Shown here in pieces: positions 43,979-52,455 of a stretch of 56,737 bases of DNA; the first letter of the stretch is position 1, and each line of letters opens with the position of its first letter. The DNA comes from UBA9076 sp964418835 (GTDB lineage Bacteria > Bacillota_I > Bacilli_A > Erysipelotrichales > Erysipelotrichaceae). The stretch spans positions 1 to 56,737 of the forward strand of contig CAYQNJ010000008.1 in assembly GCA_964418835.1 (NCBI GenBank), in the 5' to 3' direction. The position numbers and the translations under genes were made by a program. The notes under the pieces were generated by a model. The model saw only the letters and a list, made by a program, of their open reading frames with translations. It made no database searches and had not been told where the DNA came from.

Positions 43979-44035
43979 ACAAAAAAAGCCCATAGAATAA
44001 ATAATTCTAAGGGCTCATGCTTGTTTCCAATAACA
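43979..44035 (-). promoter_or_regulatory. RNA antiterminator target (RAT) overlapping a terminator, nanE leader
   Basis: On the minus strand, GTGTTATTGG-AAACAAGCATGAG (44035-44013) has the look of a BglG/GlcT-type RAT, with GCATGAG at its 3' edge. That edge overlaps the first arm of an intrinsic terminator, AGCCC-T-TAGAAT / ATTCTA-T-GGGCT (44014-43986), followed by TTTTTTT. The two structures are mutually exclusive, and the operon encodes the matching antiterminator two genes downstream. Confidence 0.75.
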
Positions 44036-44061
44036 CGCCACATCAACAACTTCTTATATAT

Positions 44062-44092
44062 AATATACTACTCTTTTAAACTTAATTGTCAA
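44062..44092 (-). promoter_or_regulatory. nanE operon promoter
   Basis: Consensus TTGACA (44092-44087) and TATATT (44067-44062) with a long 19-base spacer, upstream of the RAT. Confidence 0.55.
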
Positions 44093-44115
44093 TTAATTGA
44101 TTAGTATATTTTTAG

Positions 44116-45744
44116 TTACTGTTTTTGTAGAACTAATGCTTCATATGGTTTTATATCAATGATATTACTAACATCTTTTCTATCATAATTTGATAATAAC
44201 ACTTTGTAAGAACCATCTAATTCAATTGTATATTCTTTATCATAGAAATTGTTTAGTACAACAATCTCTTGATTATCTAAAACTCTTTTATATGCATATA
44301 AAGAGTCATGGTCTTTATACAATGGTACAAATATTCCATCTTGAATAATATTACTATCTTTTCTTAACTTAATAAGTTTTTGATAATACTTAATAATTGA
44401 CTTATCACTTTCTAAATCTGTTTTGACATTAATAACTTTATAGTTTGGATTAACATCCATCCAAGGCATACCACTGCTAAAACCTGCATTTAAAATATCA
44501 TCCCATTGCATTGGACTTCTAGCATTATCTCTTGATTTAGCTTGAATGATTTTAACTATCTCATCATCACTATAACCTTTTTCTTTTAATATTGAGAAAT
44601 GATTAATAGATTCAATATCTCTATATTGTGATTCTGATTCAAAATAATTGTTAGTCATACCAATTTCTTCACCTTGATATATATAAGGTGTTCCTCTTAA
44701 CATATGCATTGCATTGCCAAGCATTGTCGCAGATTCATAATGGTATTTGCCATCATTTCCAAATCTTGAAATTGATCTAGGTTGATCATGACAGTTTAAG
44801 AATAATGCATTCCATCCATTACCCTCTTGCATACCAACTTGCCAATCATTTAATAATTCTTTAAGTTCTTTAAAATCAAAATCCATTAAAGTCCATTTTT
44901 CTTTATCTTTATAATCAACTTTTAGATGATGGAAACTAAACACCATACCAAGTTGATGATTTTCTGGGTTTGTATATCTTACACAGTTTTCTACAGTTGT
45001 TGCAGACATTTCACCAACTGTAACTATATCTTCATACTTACCAAAGCTATTTTCATTTAATTCTTGTAAGTATTCACTTACTTTCTTTCCATCAGTATAG
45101 AATCTTTTTCCTACACCTTCAAAATCATCCTTAAACTCATCTTTACTTATTAAGTTGATTACATCAAATCTAAAACCTTTAACACCCTTCTTTAACCAGA
45201 AATTAACCACTTCAGCAAGATTTTTTCTAACTTCTGGATTCTCCCAATTTAAGTCAGCTTGTTTTTTATCAAATAGATGTAGATAGTATTTATCCAATTC
45301 CTCTACATATTCCCAAGTATCTCCACCAAACTTACTTTCCCAATTTGTAGGAAGTTTACCTATATTTTCTTTAAATATGTAATAGTCTTGGTACTTTCTA
45401 TCACCCTTTAATGCTTTTTGAAACCATTCATGTTCTATAGATGTATGGTTAAACACCATATCTAACATCAAACCAATGTTTCTTTTATCAGCTTCTTTAA
45501 TAAGTTCTTCAAAATCTTCCATTGTTCCATAATCTGGATCTATAGCACAATAATCACTAACATCATATCCATTGTCAGCACCACTAGAAGGGAATATTGG
45601 ATTTAACCACAACATATCCACACCTAGTTCTTTAAGATAATCAAGTTTAGAAATAATACCTTTAATATCACCAAAACCATTTCCAGAAGTATCCTTAAAT
45701 GATTTTGGATATATTTGATAAATTACCTTATCTTTAAAACTCAT
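44116..45744 (-). CDS. treA: Trehalose-6-phosphate hydrolase (GH13)
   Basis: Cytosolic phospho-alpha-1,1-glucosidase of 542 residues, splitting trehalose-6-phosphate to glucose and glucose-6-phosphate. GH13 motifs are LDMVFNHTS, GFRFDVINLI (nucleophile D), IVTVGEMSA (acid/base E) and FLNCHDQPR (stabiliser D). The opening KVIYQIYPKSFKDTSGNG fits TreA rather than malto-glucosidases. It begins three bases after the trehalose PTS gene and is under the same TreR operators. Confidence 0.9.
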   Translation of the reverse strand: MSFKDKVIYQIYPKSFKDTSGNGFGDIKGIISKLDYLKELGVDMLWLNPIFPSSGADNGYDVSDYCAIDPDYGTMEDFEELIKEADKRNIGLMLDMVFNHTSIEHEWFQKALKGDRKYQDYYIFKENIGKLPTNWESKFGGDTWEYVEELDKYYLHLFDKKQADLNWENPEVRKNLAEVVNFWLKKGVKGFRFDVINLISKDEFKDDFEGVGKRFYTDGKKVSEYLQELNENSFGKYEDIVTVGEMSATTVENCVRYTNPENHQLGMVFSFHHLKVDYKDKEKWTLMDFDFKELKELLNDWQVGMQEGNGWNALFLNCHDQPRSISRFGNDGKYHYESATMLGNAMHMLRGTPYIYQGEEIGMTNNYFESESQYRDIESINHFSILKEKGYSDDEIVKIIQAKSRDNARSPMQWDDILNAGFSSGMPWMDVNPNYKVINVKTDLESDKSIIKYYQKLIKLRKDSNIIQDGIFVPLYKDHDSLYAYKRVLDNQEIVVLNNFYDKEYTIELDGSYKVLLSNYDRKDVSNIIDIKPYEALVLQKQ

Positions 45745-45747
45745 ATC

Positions 45748-47658
45748 TTAACCTCCAATTTCTACAATATTTTCTTGATTTTTATTTACCTTTCCACTTA
45801 CAAGTAATTTAACATCTTGGCCAGACGTAATTACTACAGTAGAAACTAATGATTTACCAGCAGCTTTAATAGTTTCTAAATCAACACTACATAATAAATC
45901 ACCCTTATTAATTCTTTGATCATTTTCCACATGACTTGTAAAACCTTTTCCTTCAAGTTCTACTGTATCCATACCAATATGAACTAGTATTTCTACACCA
46001 TCATCTGTTTTAATACCATAAGCATGTTTTGTTGGGAAAGTCATAACAATTGTTCCATTAACTGGAGAAACAACCTTACCATCACTTAATTCAACCGCAA
46101 ATCCTTTACCCATCATTCCAGATGAGAATACTTTATCATCAACTTCACTTAATGGAATTACGTTACCTTCCATAGGTGATACAAAACTATTGTCAACTAC
46201 TATATCACTAACAACTGTTTTTTCTGTTTGAATGTCTAATTCACCTTTAGCAAGTTTTCTTTTACCTACGATGTAAGTTAATACAAATGGAACAACTATT
46301 GCGACTACCATAGCTAATGCAAATGGAAGCATGAATTGTGTTTTAATAGATAATATTCCTGGAATACCACCAACTCCAATTGAGTTAGCCATAACACCAA
46401 ATCCAACTGAAATTAAAGCAGCCAATGAAGAACCAATTAATGCACAAATGAATGGGAAACCATATTTTAAGTTAACACCAAACATTGCTGGTTCTGTAAC
46501 ACCTAAATAACAAGAAATACCTGCAGGAATTGAAACTTGTTGAGCTCTTTCATCATTTTTTTGTAATACCGACATCGCAAATACTGCAGAACCTTGTGCA
46601 ATATTACTTAGTGCGATCATTGGCCATAATATAGTTCCTGTAAAGTCTGTAATTAATTGTAAGTCAATCGCATTTGACATATGGTGTAAACCAGTAATTA
46701 CTAGTGGAGCATATAAGAATCCAAATACAGCCGCAAATATTAGTTTGAAATCTGAAGTTAAAGCTGAATATACAACATTACTAATTGCACTACCAATTGT
46801 CCAACCAATAGGACCTAAGATAACATGTGCTATTAATACTGCTGGAATCAATGACAAGAATGGTACTAATATTAAAGCAACAATATTAGGAACAACCTTT
46901 GTCCAGAATTTTTCTAAATAAACTAATGTAAATCCAGCAAGAATCGCAGGAATTACTTGAGCTTGATAACCAATCATTTGAATCGTAGTAAACCCAAAAT
47001 CCCAAACAGGAATTTGATCAACTGGTGTACCAGATACTGCATAAGCATTTAATAATTGAGGTGAAACTAATGTTAAACCTAAAACAATACCTAGAATTTG
47101 GCTTGTACCCATCTTTTTAGTAATAGACCAAACAATTCCAACTGGTAAGAAGTGGAATATTGCTTCACCAATTAACCATAAGAAGTGGTCAACACCAGCC
47201 CAGAATTGAGAAATATTAACTAATGTTTTAGTTCCATTTTCAAAGAAATAAATACTATCAATAACGTTTCTAAAACCTAAAATTAACCCCCCACATATTA
47301 AAGCAGGTATAATTGGCGCAAATATTTCCGCCAAATTGCTCATAACTTTTTGAATCACAGTTTGATTGTCTTTAGAAGCTTCTTTTAAAGCATCCTTACT
47401 AATACCTTCAATACCGCTAACCCCAACAAAGTCGTTGTAGAAATCAGTAACATCATTCCCAATAATAACTTGGAATTGCCCTGACTGAGTGAATGTTCCC
47501 TTAACACTTGGAATAGTTTCTATTTCTTTAATGTTTGCAAGACTAGGATCACTTAAAACAAATCTCATTCTTGTAATACAATGAGTTACTGCTTTAATGT
47601 TTTCCTTACCCCCAACATGTTGAAGTAGAAGTTTACTATCATTTGTAAATTTACCCAA
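45748..47658 (-). CDS. treP: Trehalose PTS EIIBCA
   Basis: Three-domain PTS permease of about 636 residues. EIIB (1-90) has its cysteine C27 in THCITRMRF, EIIC (about 105-470) has CYLGVTEPAMFGVN, and a C-terminal EIIA has VHIGMDTVEL. I choose a TTG start at 47658 (MGKFTNDSK): AGGAG lies five bases upstream and TreP proteins start this way. The ATG at 47676 is inside the operator palindrome. It imports and phosphorylates trehalose; treA follows. Confidence 0.92.
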   Translation of the reverse strand: MGKFTNDSKLLLQHVGGKENIKAVTHCITRMRFVLSDPSLANIKEIETIPSVKGTFTQSGQFQVIIGNDVTDFYNDFVGVSGIEGISKDALKEASKDNQTVIQKVMSNLAEIFAPIIPALICGGLILGFRNVIDSIYFFENGTKTLVNISQFWAGVDHFLWLIGEAIFHFLPVGIVWSITKKMGTSQILGIVLGLTLVSPQLLNAYAVSGTPVDQIPVWDFGFTTIQMIGYQAQVIPAILAGFTLVYLEKFWTKVVPNIVALILVPFLSLIPAVLIAHVILGPIGWTIGSAISNVVYSALTSDFKLIFAAVFGFLYAPLVITGLHHMSNAIDLQLITDFTGTILWPMIALSNIAQGSAVFAMSVLQKNDERAQQVSIPAGISCYLGVTEPAMFGVNLKYGFPFICALIGSSLAALISVGFGVMANSIGVGGIPGILSIKTQFMLPFALAMVVAIVVPFVLTYIVGKRKLAKGELDIQTEKTVVSDIVVDNSFVSPMEGNVIPLSEVDDKVFSSGMMGKGFAVELSDGKVVSPVNGTIVMTFPTKHAYGIKTDDGVEILVHIGMDTVELEGKGFTSHVENDQRINKGDLLCSVDLETIKAAGKSLVSTVVITSGQDVKLLVSGKVNKNQENIVEIGG

Positions 47659-47673
47659 ATTCTCTCCTTTATT

Positions 47674-47687
47674 CATGTACGTACATG
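47674..47687. promoter_or_regulatory. TreR operator 1
   Basis: A perfect 14-bp palindrome, CATGTACGTACATG, between the transcription start and the treP binding site. A related copy lies 31 bp upstream, about three helical turns. Confidence 0.8.
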
Positions 47688-47697
47688 TTATATTGTT

Positions 47698-47726
47698 ATT
47701 TTATCTTGTACGTATATGTTTGTCAA
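47698..47726 (-). promoter_or_regulatory. treP promoter
   Basis: TTGACA (47726-47721), 17 bases, TAAAAT (47703-47698). Operator 2 fills the spacer. Confidence 0.85.
47705..47718. promoter_or_regulatory. TreR operator 2 (imperfect)
   Basis: CTTGTACGTATATG, differing from operator 1 at two positions (A to T near the left end, C to T near the right). It lies between the -35 and -10 boxes, where a bound repressor would exclude RNA polymerase. Confidence 0.7.
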
Positions 47727-47784
47727 GTTTCATAATTTATTAATACGTGATATAATTAACAATACTTAAATGAAAGAACTCTTT

Positions 47785-47871
47785 ATGACAAACAAAACAG
47801 CTTATATAAAATGTTATTATGCAAAACAAAATCTTTATTCAAATGAAAGCCAAATAACTATAACAAACTAA
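47785..47871 (+). other. Possible small ORF or small RNA in the tre intergenic region
   Basis: On the plus strand TTTCAT, 17 bases, TATAAT (47750-47755) could start a transcript of about 130 bases that ends at the hairpin at 47871-47893. It would contain a 28-codon frame (MTNKTAYIKCYYAKQ...) with only a weak binding site. Position opposite treR suggests an antisense or small-RNA role if transcribed at all. Confidence 0.25.
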
Positions 47872-47893
47872 AAGGAAACGCTATGTTTCCTTT
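47871..47893. terminator. Terminator at the treR 3' end
   Basis: AAAGGAAAC-GCTAT-GTTTCCTTT, overlapping the treR stop codon; T-rich on the minus strand (TTTTAG) and on the plus side (TATATTTTG). Confidence 0.7.
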
Positions 47894-48605
47894 ATATTTT
47901 GTTTCTTCTTGCAAAGTCCACAAATCTAAATTTGTCAGGTCTATGTTTAGAAATAGTATATTGAAATAATCTAGCATCTTCTAAATACACAAATGATTTA
48001 ACACAAACTAATAAATCATATCCATCCATATCCAACAACTTCTTTTCATGATCACTAGCTTTCAATACTGTTATTTCTTTATTCGCAAAACCTATTTTTA
48101 AACCTAAATCCTTTTCAATATATTCATAAATAGATTTCTCAACTATCTTTTTTGTTAAACCTGGAACTATTTCTTCATTTATATAATCTATATCTAAAAT
48201 AATTTTTTCTTTATTAATTCTTCTTATTCTTTCAATACTATAATAATTACCTTCCTCAATATACAAAGTATCTTTCGAAAAATTATCAGCCTCTACTACT
48301 TCAAATTTATTAACTATAGTTTTTATATCTTCACCCAAAGAAACTGATAACTCTTTAAAACTAGTCAAACCAGATATAGGAAAAGCAATCTTTGATCTAT
48401 CTAATACCAAAGATCCCTTTCCTTTGTTTTTTTGTATTAATCCATTGTTTAATAATAAATTTAATGATTTTCTAATTGTATCTCTTGAAGAGTCATAAAT
48501 ACTCATCAATTCCATTTCACTAGGTAAATATGAACCTACCATAAATTTACTACTAAATATCTTATCCCTAATATCTTCATACACAATAATATATTTTGGT
48601 TTCAT
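47892..48605 (-). CDS. treR: Trehalose operon repressor, GntR family
   Basis: A regulator of 237 residues. The winged helix at 1-70 (YEDIRDKIFSSKFMVGSYLP, RDTIRKSLNLLLNNGLI, GKGSLVL) is followed by a UTRA ligand domain ending KFRFVDFARR, the tail typical of TreR. It should release the twin operators upstream of treP on binding trehalose-6-phosphate. It is transcribed toward the tre operon in the same direction but from its own upstream operon with yaaA and the kinase-like gene. Confidence 0.92.
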   Translation of the reverse strand: MKPKYIIVYEDIRDKIFSSKFMVGSYLPSEMELMSIYDSSRDTIRKSLNLLLNNGLIQKNKGKGSLVLDRSKIAFPISGLTSFKELSVSLGEDIKTIVNKFEVVEADNFSKDTLYIEEGNYYSIERIRRINKEKIILDIDYINEEIVPGLTKKIVEKSIYEYIEKDLGLKIGFANKEITVLKASDHEKKLLDMDGYDLLVCVKSFVYLEDARLFQYTISKHRPDKFRFVDFARRNKI

Positions 48606-48614
48606 ACTTCCTCC

Positions 48615-49253
48615 TTACTTACTCCAACTAAACGATTTTTTAATTATATCATTACATTTATCTATATCTAATGACACTTCTTTTAAGGTTTCAATTAAAA
48701 TCTCTGCACATTTTTCTCTACTTAATTTATCACTATCCAAACAAATGTCATAAGAATCTCTTTCTCCCCACTTTTCATTTGTAAGAGCATTTCTATAAAC
48801 TCTACGCTTATTATCTTCTAAATCCATAAAATTAAATACATACTCATTAGATTTACCTTGTAAATCATAGCTTTTATCATTAATAGCTCTAGGAAGTTTA
48901 CTGAGTTTATTTCTATTAAACAACAATACACTCACATAATCTACTTTATCCTTAAGCACTAAATACGCAGCTCTTTCATGTATTATACAAGGACCTAATG
49001 ATATAGCTTTTTCTATACCCTTGTTAATAAGAGTCGTTATTTTATGAAAATGTTCATCTTTCACTAATTCTTCTACTGTTTTATTTCTTAAATTATTATC
49101 AAATATTTCTAAGTCTTCTTCACTTAACCAATCTTGATCAACTAGTTTTATTAAATCTTTTCCTTCATATAACTTCATTTTTAAAGATTCTGCGACTATT
49201 ACAGAAATCCACCTACCCATCGAACAATATTCACTATCAATTACCATATACAT
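48615..49253 (-). CDS. Cytidylate-kinase-like protein (Cytidylate_kin2)
   Basis: A protein of 212 residues in the AAK/cytidylate-kinase-like family. The usual SREYGSGGREIA P-loop is present as DSEYCSMGRWIS, the later HERAAYLVL and KRRVYRN segments fit the family, and YDICLDSDKLSREKC stands for the DLVINTD-like end. The glycines of the P-loop are partly replaced, so phosphate binding is doubtful. It is four bases after yaaA and ten before treR. Role unknown; the link to TreR is positional only. Confidence 0.7.
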   Translation of the reverse strand: MYMVIDSEYCSMGRWISVIVAESLKMKLYEGKDLIKLVDQDWLSEEDLEIFDNNLRNKTVEELVKDEHFHKITTLINKGIEKAISLGPCIIHERAAYLVLKDKVDYVSVLLFNRNKLSKLPRAINDKSYDLQGKSNEYVFNFMDLEDNKRRVYRNALTNEKWGERDSYDICLDSDKLSREKCAEILIETLKEVSLDIDKCNDIIKKSFSWSK

Positions 49254-49256
49254 AAG

Positions 49257-49985
49257 CTACACCTCTTTTATAAAAATTAAATTGCTTGTATCAGAAATAT
49301 CATTTTTAAATTTATAACCCAATCTATCAAACTTCTTAATACCTTCTAAATCCATCACATTATTTTCTGCCATGTATCTAACCATTTCACCTCTAGCCAT
49401 CTTACACAACGTACCTTTTTCTACTACCTTACCATTGATTATTTCCCCAAATATAATATTTATCATATCTAAATCTATAACCTTACTATATTCACTAGAA
49501 GCTAGATTAATAATTAAATTAGTTTCTTCTTTAAATTTATTAGTTATCTTTTCTTTCCAAAAAAAATACAAATCTTTATGTTTATTTATCTTTAGTTTTG
49601 ATTGCATTTCCAATCTATAAGGTGTAATACCATCAAAGGGTTTTAATACTCCATAAAACCCTGATAATATCCTTAAATGTTCATCTATATAATTTAATTC
49701 TTTTTCACTAAATAAAGAAGGAGCCATATATTGATACTGTAAACCTTCATAAGACATAATTGCACAAGTTAAATTGGAATATAAATCCATACTCTTTAAC
49801 CTTATATAATTCTCTTCTAATAACTTATCACTACACTTCCATAAAGCTTTAAGTTTAGATTTACTCATCGAATTTAGTTTACTTTTTATTATTTTTGTAT
49901 CTTCAATAAAAAAAGGTAATGATCTATGAATAAAACTATCATTATCTACTTTCATCTTTTTTGCGGGTGAAATTATTATTCTCAT
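49257..49985 (-). CDS. yaaA: Peroxide stress protein YaaA (DUF328)
   Basis: A cytosolic protein of 242 residues. YaaA-family marks are IIISPAKKM at the start, SYEGLQYQYM, LRILSGFYGVLKPFDGITPYRLEM, and INLASSEYSK, followed by an ARGEMVRY segment. In E. coli YaaA limits free iron during peroxide stress and binds DNA. The -10 box TAGAAT (49997-49992) and -35 TTGTAT lie so close that transcription should begin at or next to the ATG, with no binding site: a leaderless message. Confidence 0.92.
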   Translation of the reverse strand: MRIIISPAKKMKVDNDSFIHRSLPFFIEDTKIIKSKLNSMSKSKLKALWKCSDKLLEENYIRLKSMDLYSNLTCAIMSYEGLQYQYMAPSLFSEKELNYIDEHLRILSGFYGVLKPFDGITPYRLEMQSKLKINKHKDLYFFWKEKITNKFKEETNLIINLASSEYSKVIDLDMINIIFGEIINGKVVEKGTLCKMARGEMVRYMAENNVMDLEGIKKFDRLGYKFKNDISDTSNLIFIKEV

Positions 49986-49991
49986 ACCTAT

Positions 49992-50020
49992 ATTCTATAT
50001 AAGTAAACAAATTAATACAA
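49992..50020 (-). promoter_or_regulatory. yaaA promoter giving a near-leaderless transcript
   Basis: TTGTAT (50020-50015), 17 bases, TAGAAT (49997-49992); six bases later comes the ATG. Confidence 0.55.
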
Positions 50021-50023
50021 ACT

Positions 50024-50345
50024 AAAAAGAACAATCCTTTTTTATGAATTGTTCTTTGTTTTATAAAATTTATTTACATAATTAAATAAATATCAGAATC
50101 TGTTTTCTTTACTATCAGGTTTCCCTGATTTATCTAAATCTATTCAGTTTTTACTCTGAATTGTCCATTGGTCTACCCTCTTGCAGACTTTCTCTTTCTA
50201 TTTGAAACATGAATCTTCTTAATTGTTTCTTTTTTTCCATTCTTAATTATTTCTGCAATCTAATTAAGAACTTGGCTTAATATTCTAGTAGAATCTCCTT
50301 CATAATAATCAGCCCTTTCTTTACAGAGATGATACTCTTTATGTA
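50024..50345 (-). ncRNA. Candidate structured RNA, unidentified
   Basis: This gene-free stretch is packed with hairpins and ends, on the minus strand, in AAAGAACAAT/ATTGTTCTTT (50057-50026) plus TTTTT, an intrinsic terminator. Upstream of it lie ATCAGG-GAAA-CCTGAT (50129-50114, a GNRA tetraloop only on the minus strand), ATTCAG/CTGAAT (50161-50142), GTCT/AGAC (50188-50171), a perfect 10-bp stem TTCTTAATTA/TAATTAAGAA (50270-50240) and ATTCT/AGAAT (50294-50282). A TATTAT at 50356-50351 could be the -10. No open frame is supported. I cannot match it to 6S, SRP, tmRNA or RNase P RNA. Confidence 0.5.
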
Positions 50346-50449
50346 CCTTTATAATACAATATGTATAAAAAAAATATAGTCTATTAATAATTTTATATTT
50401 ATTATATAATTATATTGTTGGGCAGCTAATGCCTTTTTATTTATAAATT
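50346..50449. other. AT-rich stretch upstream of nudC
   Basis: Extremely AT-rich, with a plus-strand TATAAT near 50404-50409 and a short hairpin GGGCA/TGCCT followed by TTTTT at about 50420-50436. The nudC ATG follows 14 bases later without a Shine-Dalgarno sequence. No gene is seen in it. Confidence 0.4.
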
Positions 50450-51253
50450 ATGATACAAGATATATATCCTAAAATATTTAATAACCAATACATTGTAAAA
50501 GAAGTTAAAGACAATGATTTTATAATACAATTTGATCAAGACAAAATAATACTTAACTTAGATAAATCATTTATTACATATAATCAAATAGAAAATAATG
50601 ATATTAATCTATATTACCTATTTTCTATTGATAATCAAAATGTATATCTTACTACATCTTTAGTAATTGAAGAATATTTAAAAATGAACGTTAAGCTGTT
50701 AAGATATCATGAAGTAAATTGGACTAGATTCATTGGTATAACCGCATATCAAATAAACAAATGGTTAATTGATAATAAATATTGTGGTAGATGTGGTTCT
50801 TTAATGGAACATAGTTCATTAGAAAGAGCACAACAATGCCCTAATTGTAATAATATCGTATTTCCAAAGATATCTCCTGCAGTAATTGTATTAATAAAAG
50901 ATAATGATAGAACTGTTCTTACAAAGTATGTAAAGGGACAAGGAAGATATGCATTAGTTGCAGGTTATTGTGAAATTGGTGAAACTGTAGAAGAAACAGT
51001 AAAAAGAGAAGTACTTGAAGAAGTTGGATTAAAAGTTAAAAACACACGATACTACACATCCCAACCTTGGTCATTTACAGATTCATTACTATTAGGTTTT
51101 GTATGTGACTTAGATGGTGATGATACTATTAGAGTTGATACTAAAGAATTATCCGAGGCATCATGGTTTTACAGAAGTCAATTACCAGATACTTATGATA
51201 ATATCTCCTTAACACAAACTCTTATGAAAGCTTTCAAAGAAAACAAAATATAA
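50450..51253 (+). CDS. nudC: NADH pyrophosphatase / RNA NAD-decapping Nudix hydrolase
   Basis: A protein of 267 residues. It has the NudC zinc ribbon (CGRCG, then CPNC, about 111-133), a complete Nudix box GYCEIGETVEETVKREVLEEVG (about 168-189) and the NudC signature SQPWSF after it. It hydrolyses NAD(H) and can remove NAD caps from RNA. The ATG has no Shine-Dalgarno site and is preceded by a terminator-like hairpin, so translation initiation is unusual. It stands alone and ends with its own terminator. Confidence 0.93.
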   Translation: MIQDIYPKIFNNQYIVKEVKDNDFIIQFDQDKIILNLDKSFITYNQIENNDINLYYLFSIDNQNVYLTTSLVIEEYLKMNVKLLRYHEVNWTRFIGITAYQINKWLIDNKYCGRCGSLMEHSSLERAQQCPNCNNIVFPKISPAVIVLIKDNDRTVLTKYVKGQGRYALVAGYCEIGETVEETVKREVLEEVGLKVKNTRYYTSQPWSFTDSLLLGFVCDLDGDDTIRVDTKELSEASWFYRSQLPDTYDNISLTQTLMKAFKENKI

Positions 51254-51282
51254 AAAAAGTCGCAAATTCTGCGGCTTTTTAT
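51254..51282 (+). terminator. nudC terminator
   Basis: AAAAAG-T-CGCA / TGCG-G-CTTTTT (one G-T pair, 5-base loop), touching the nudC stop codon. Confidence 0.85.
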
Positions 51283-51352
51283 GTATTTAACATTCCCTTA
51301 TATGTGTCTTCATAATAAAGAGCATTTAAGTTAGAAAAAGGTTCATTTATTT

Positions 51353-52454
51353 TTAAGAAATTTGTGATTTTAGATAACTAAATATAAAATTATCGATATC
51401 TCCATCCATAACTGCTTGAACATTGGTCTGTTCATAGCTTGTTCTAAGGTCTTTTACCATAGTATATGGACAGAAAACATATGATCTAATTTGAGAACCC
51501 CATTCAATTGCTTTTTGTTCACCTTTAATAGCATTTAACTTAGCTTCCTGTTCTTCAATAGCTTTTAAATACAATTTACTCTTAAGCATATTCATAGCAC
51601 GTTCTTTATTTTGAATCTGACTTCTTTCAACTTGACATGTAACTACAATACCTGAAGGTTTGTGTAATATCCTAACAGCACTATCTGTTTTATTAACGTG
51701 TTGCCCTCCAGCTCCTGAAGCTCTCATTGTCGATATTTCTAAATCTTTTTCATCAATAACTAGTTCAATTTCATCATTAAATTCTGGCATAACTTCAACT
51801 GATGCAAAAGATGTGTGACGTCTTCCTGATGAATCAAAAGGAGATATCCTTACTAATCTATGTACACCTCTTTCAGCTTTTAAATATCCATAAACCATAT
51901 ATCCTTCTATAAGGATACTTACAGACTTAATGCCAGCTTCTTCACCTTCTTGATAATCTAATACAGTTGTTTTGTAACCATGCTTTTCAGCCCATCTAGA
52001 ATACATTCTGTACAACATTTGAGCCCAGTCTTGAGATTCAGTGCCTCCAGCTCCAGGATGTAATTCTAATATGGCATTACTTTTATCATAAGGTTCACTT
52101 AGTAAAACTTTAATCTCAAAACTATCAAAATCTTTTAATAATGTTTCATACTCTTCTTCTACCAACATCATCAATTCTTCATCAAAGGTATCTTTTAATT
52201 CATCTATTGATAATTCAATATCCTTAAATCCCTTTACAAGTTTTTGATAAGAAGAAATTAATTCTTTATTCGCATTAGTTTCCTGAATAATACTTTGTGC
52301 TTTCTTAGGTTCGCTCCAAAAGCTTTCATCAGCCATTAATGATTCATTACTTTCTATTAACTTTTCTCTTTTACTTAAGTCAAAGAGATTCGCCAAGTTG
52401 TTTTAACTTAGCATTGTTAGTATTTAATGTTTGTTTTAATTCATAAATTTCCAT
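51353..52454 (-). CDS. prfB: Peptide chain release factor 2, with programmed +1 frameshift
   Basis: RF2 ends translation at UGA and UAA. Translation starts at the ATG at 52454, one base after the secA stop, and runs 24 codons (MEIYELKQTLNTNN...) to CTT-TGA at 52385-52380. A +1 slip on CTTTGAC continues as DLSKREK to give about 366 residues. RF2 motifs are SPF (RISPFDSSGRRH) and GGQ (ASGAGGQHVNK). The internal Shine-Dalgarno that usually aids the slip is weak here (TTGGCG). This autoregulates RF2 level and confirms that TGA is a stop in this organism. Confidence 0.96.
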
Positions 52455-52455
52455 A

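Noticed and set aside
47659..47676. ATG at 47676 as the treP start
   Set aside because: It lies in the operator and has no binding site; the TTG at 47658 has AGGAG and gives the normal TreP N-terminus.
50024..50345. Assignment as RNase P, 6S, SRP or tmRNA
   Set aside because: No GAGGAAAGTCC-like core, no SRP loop sequence and no tRNA-like ends were found; hairpins alone do not identify a family.
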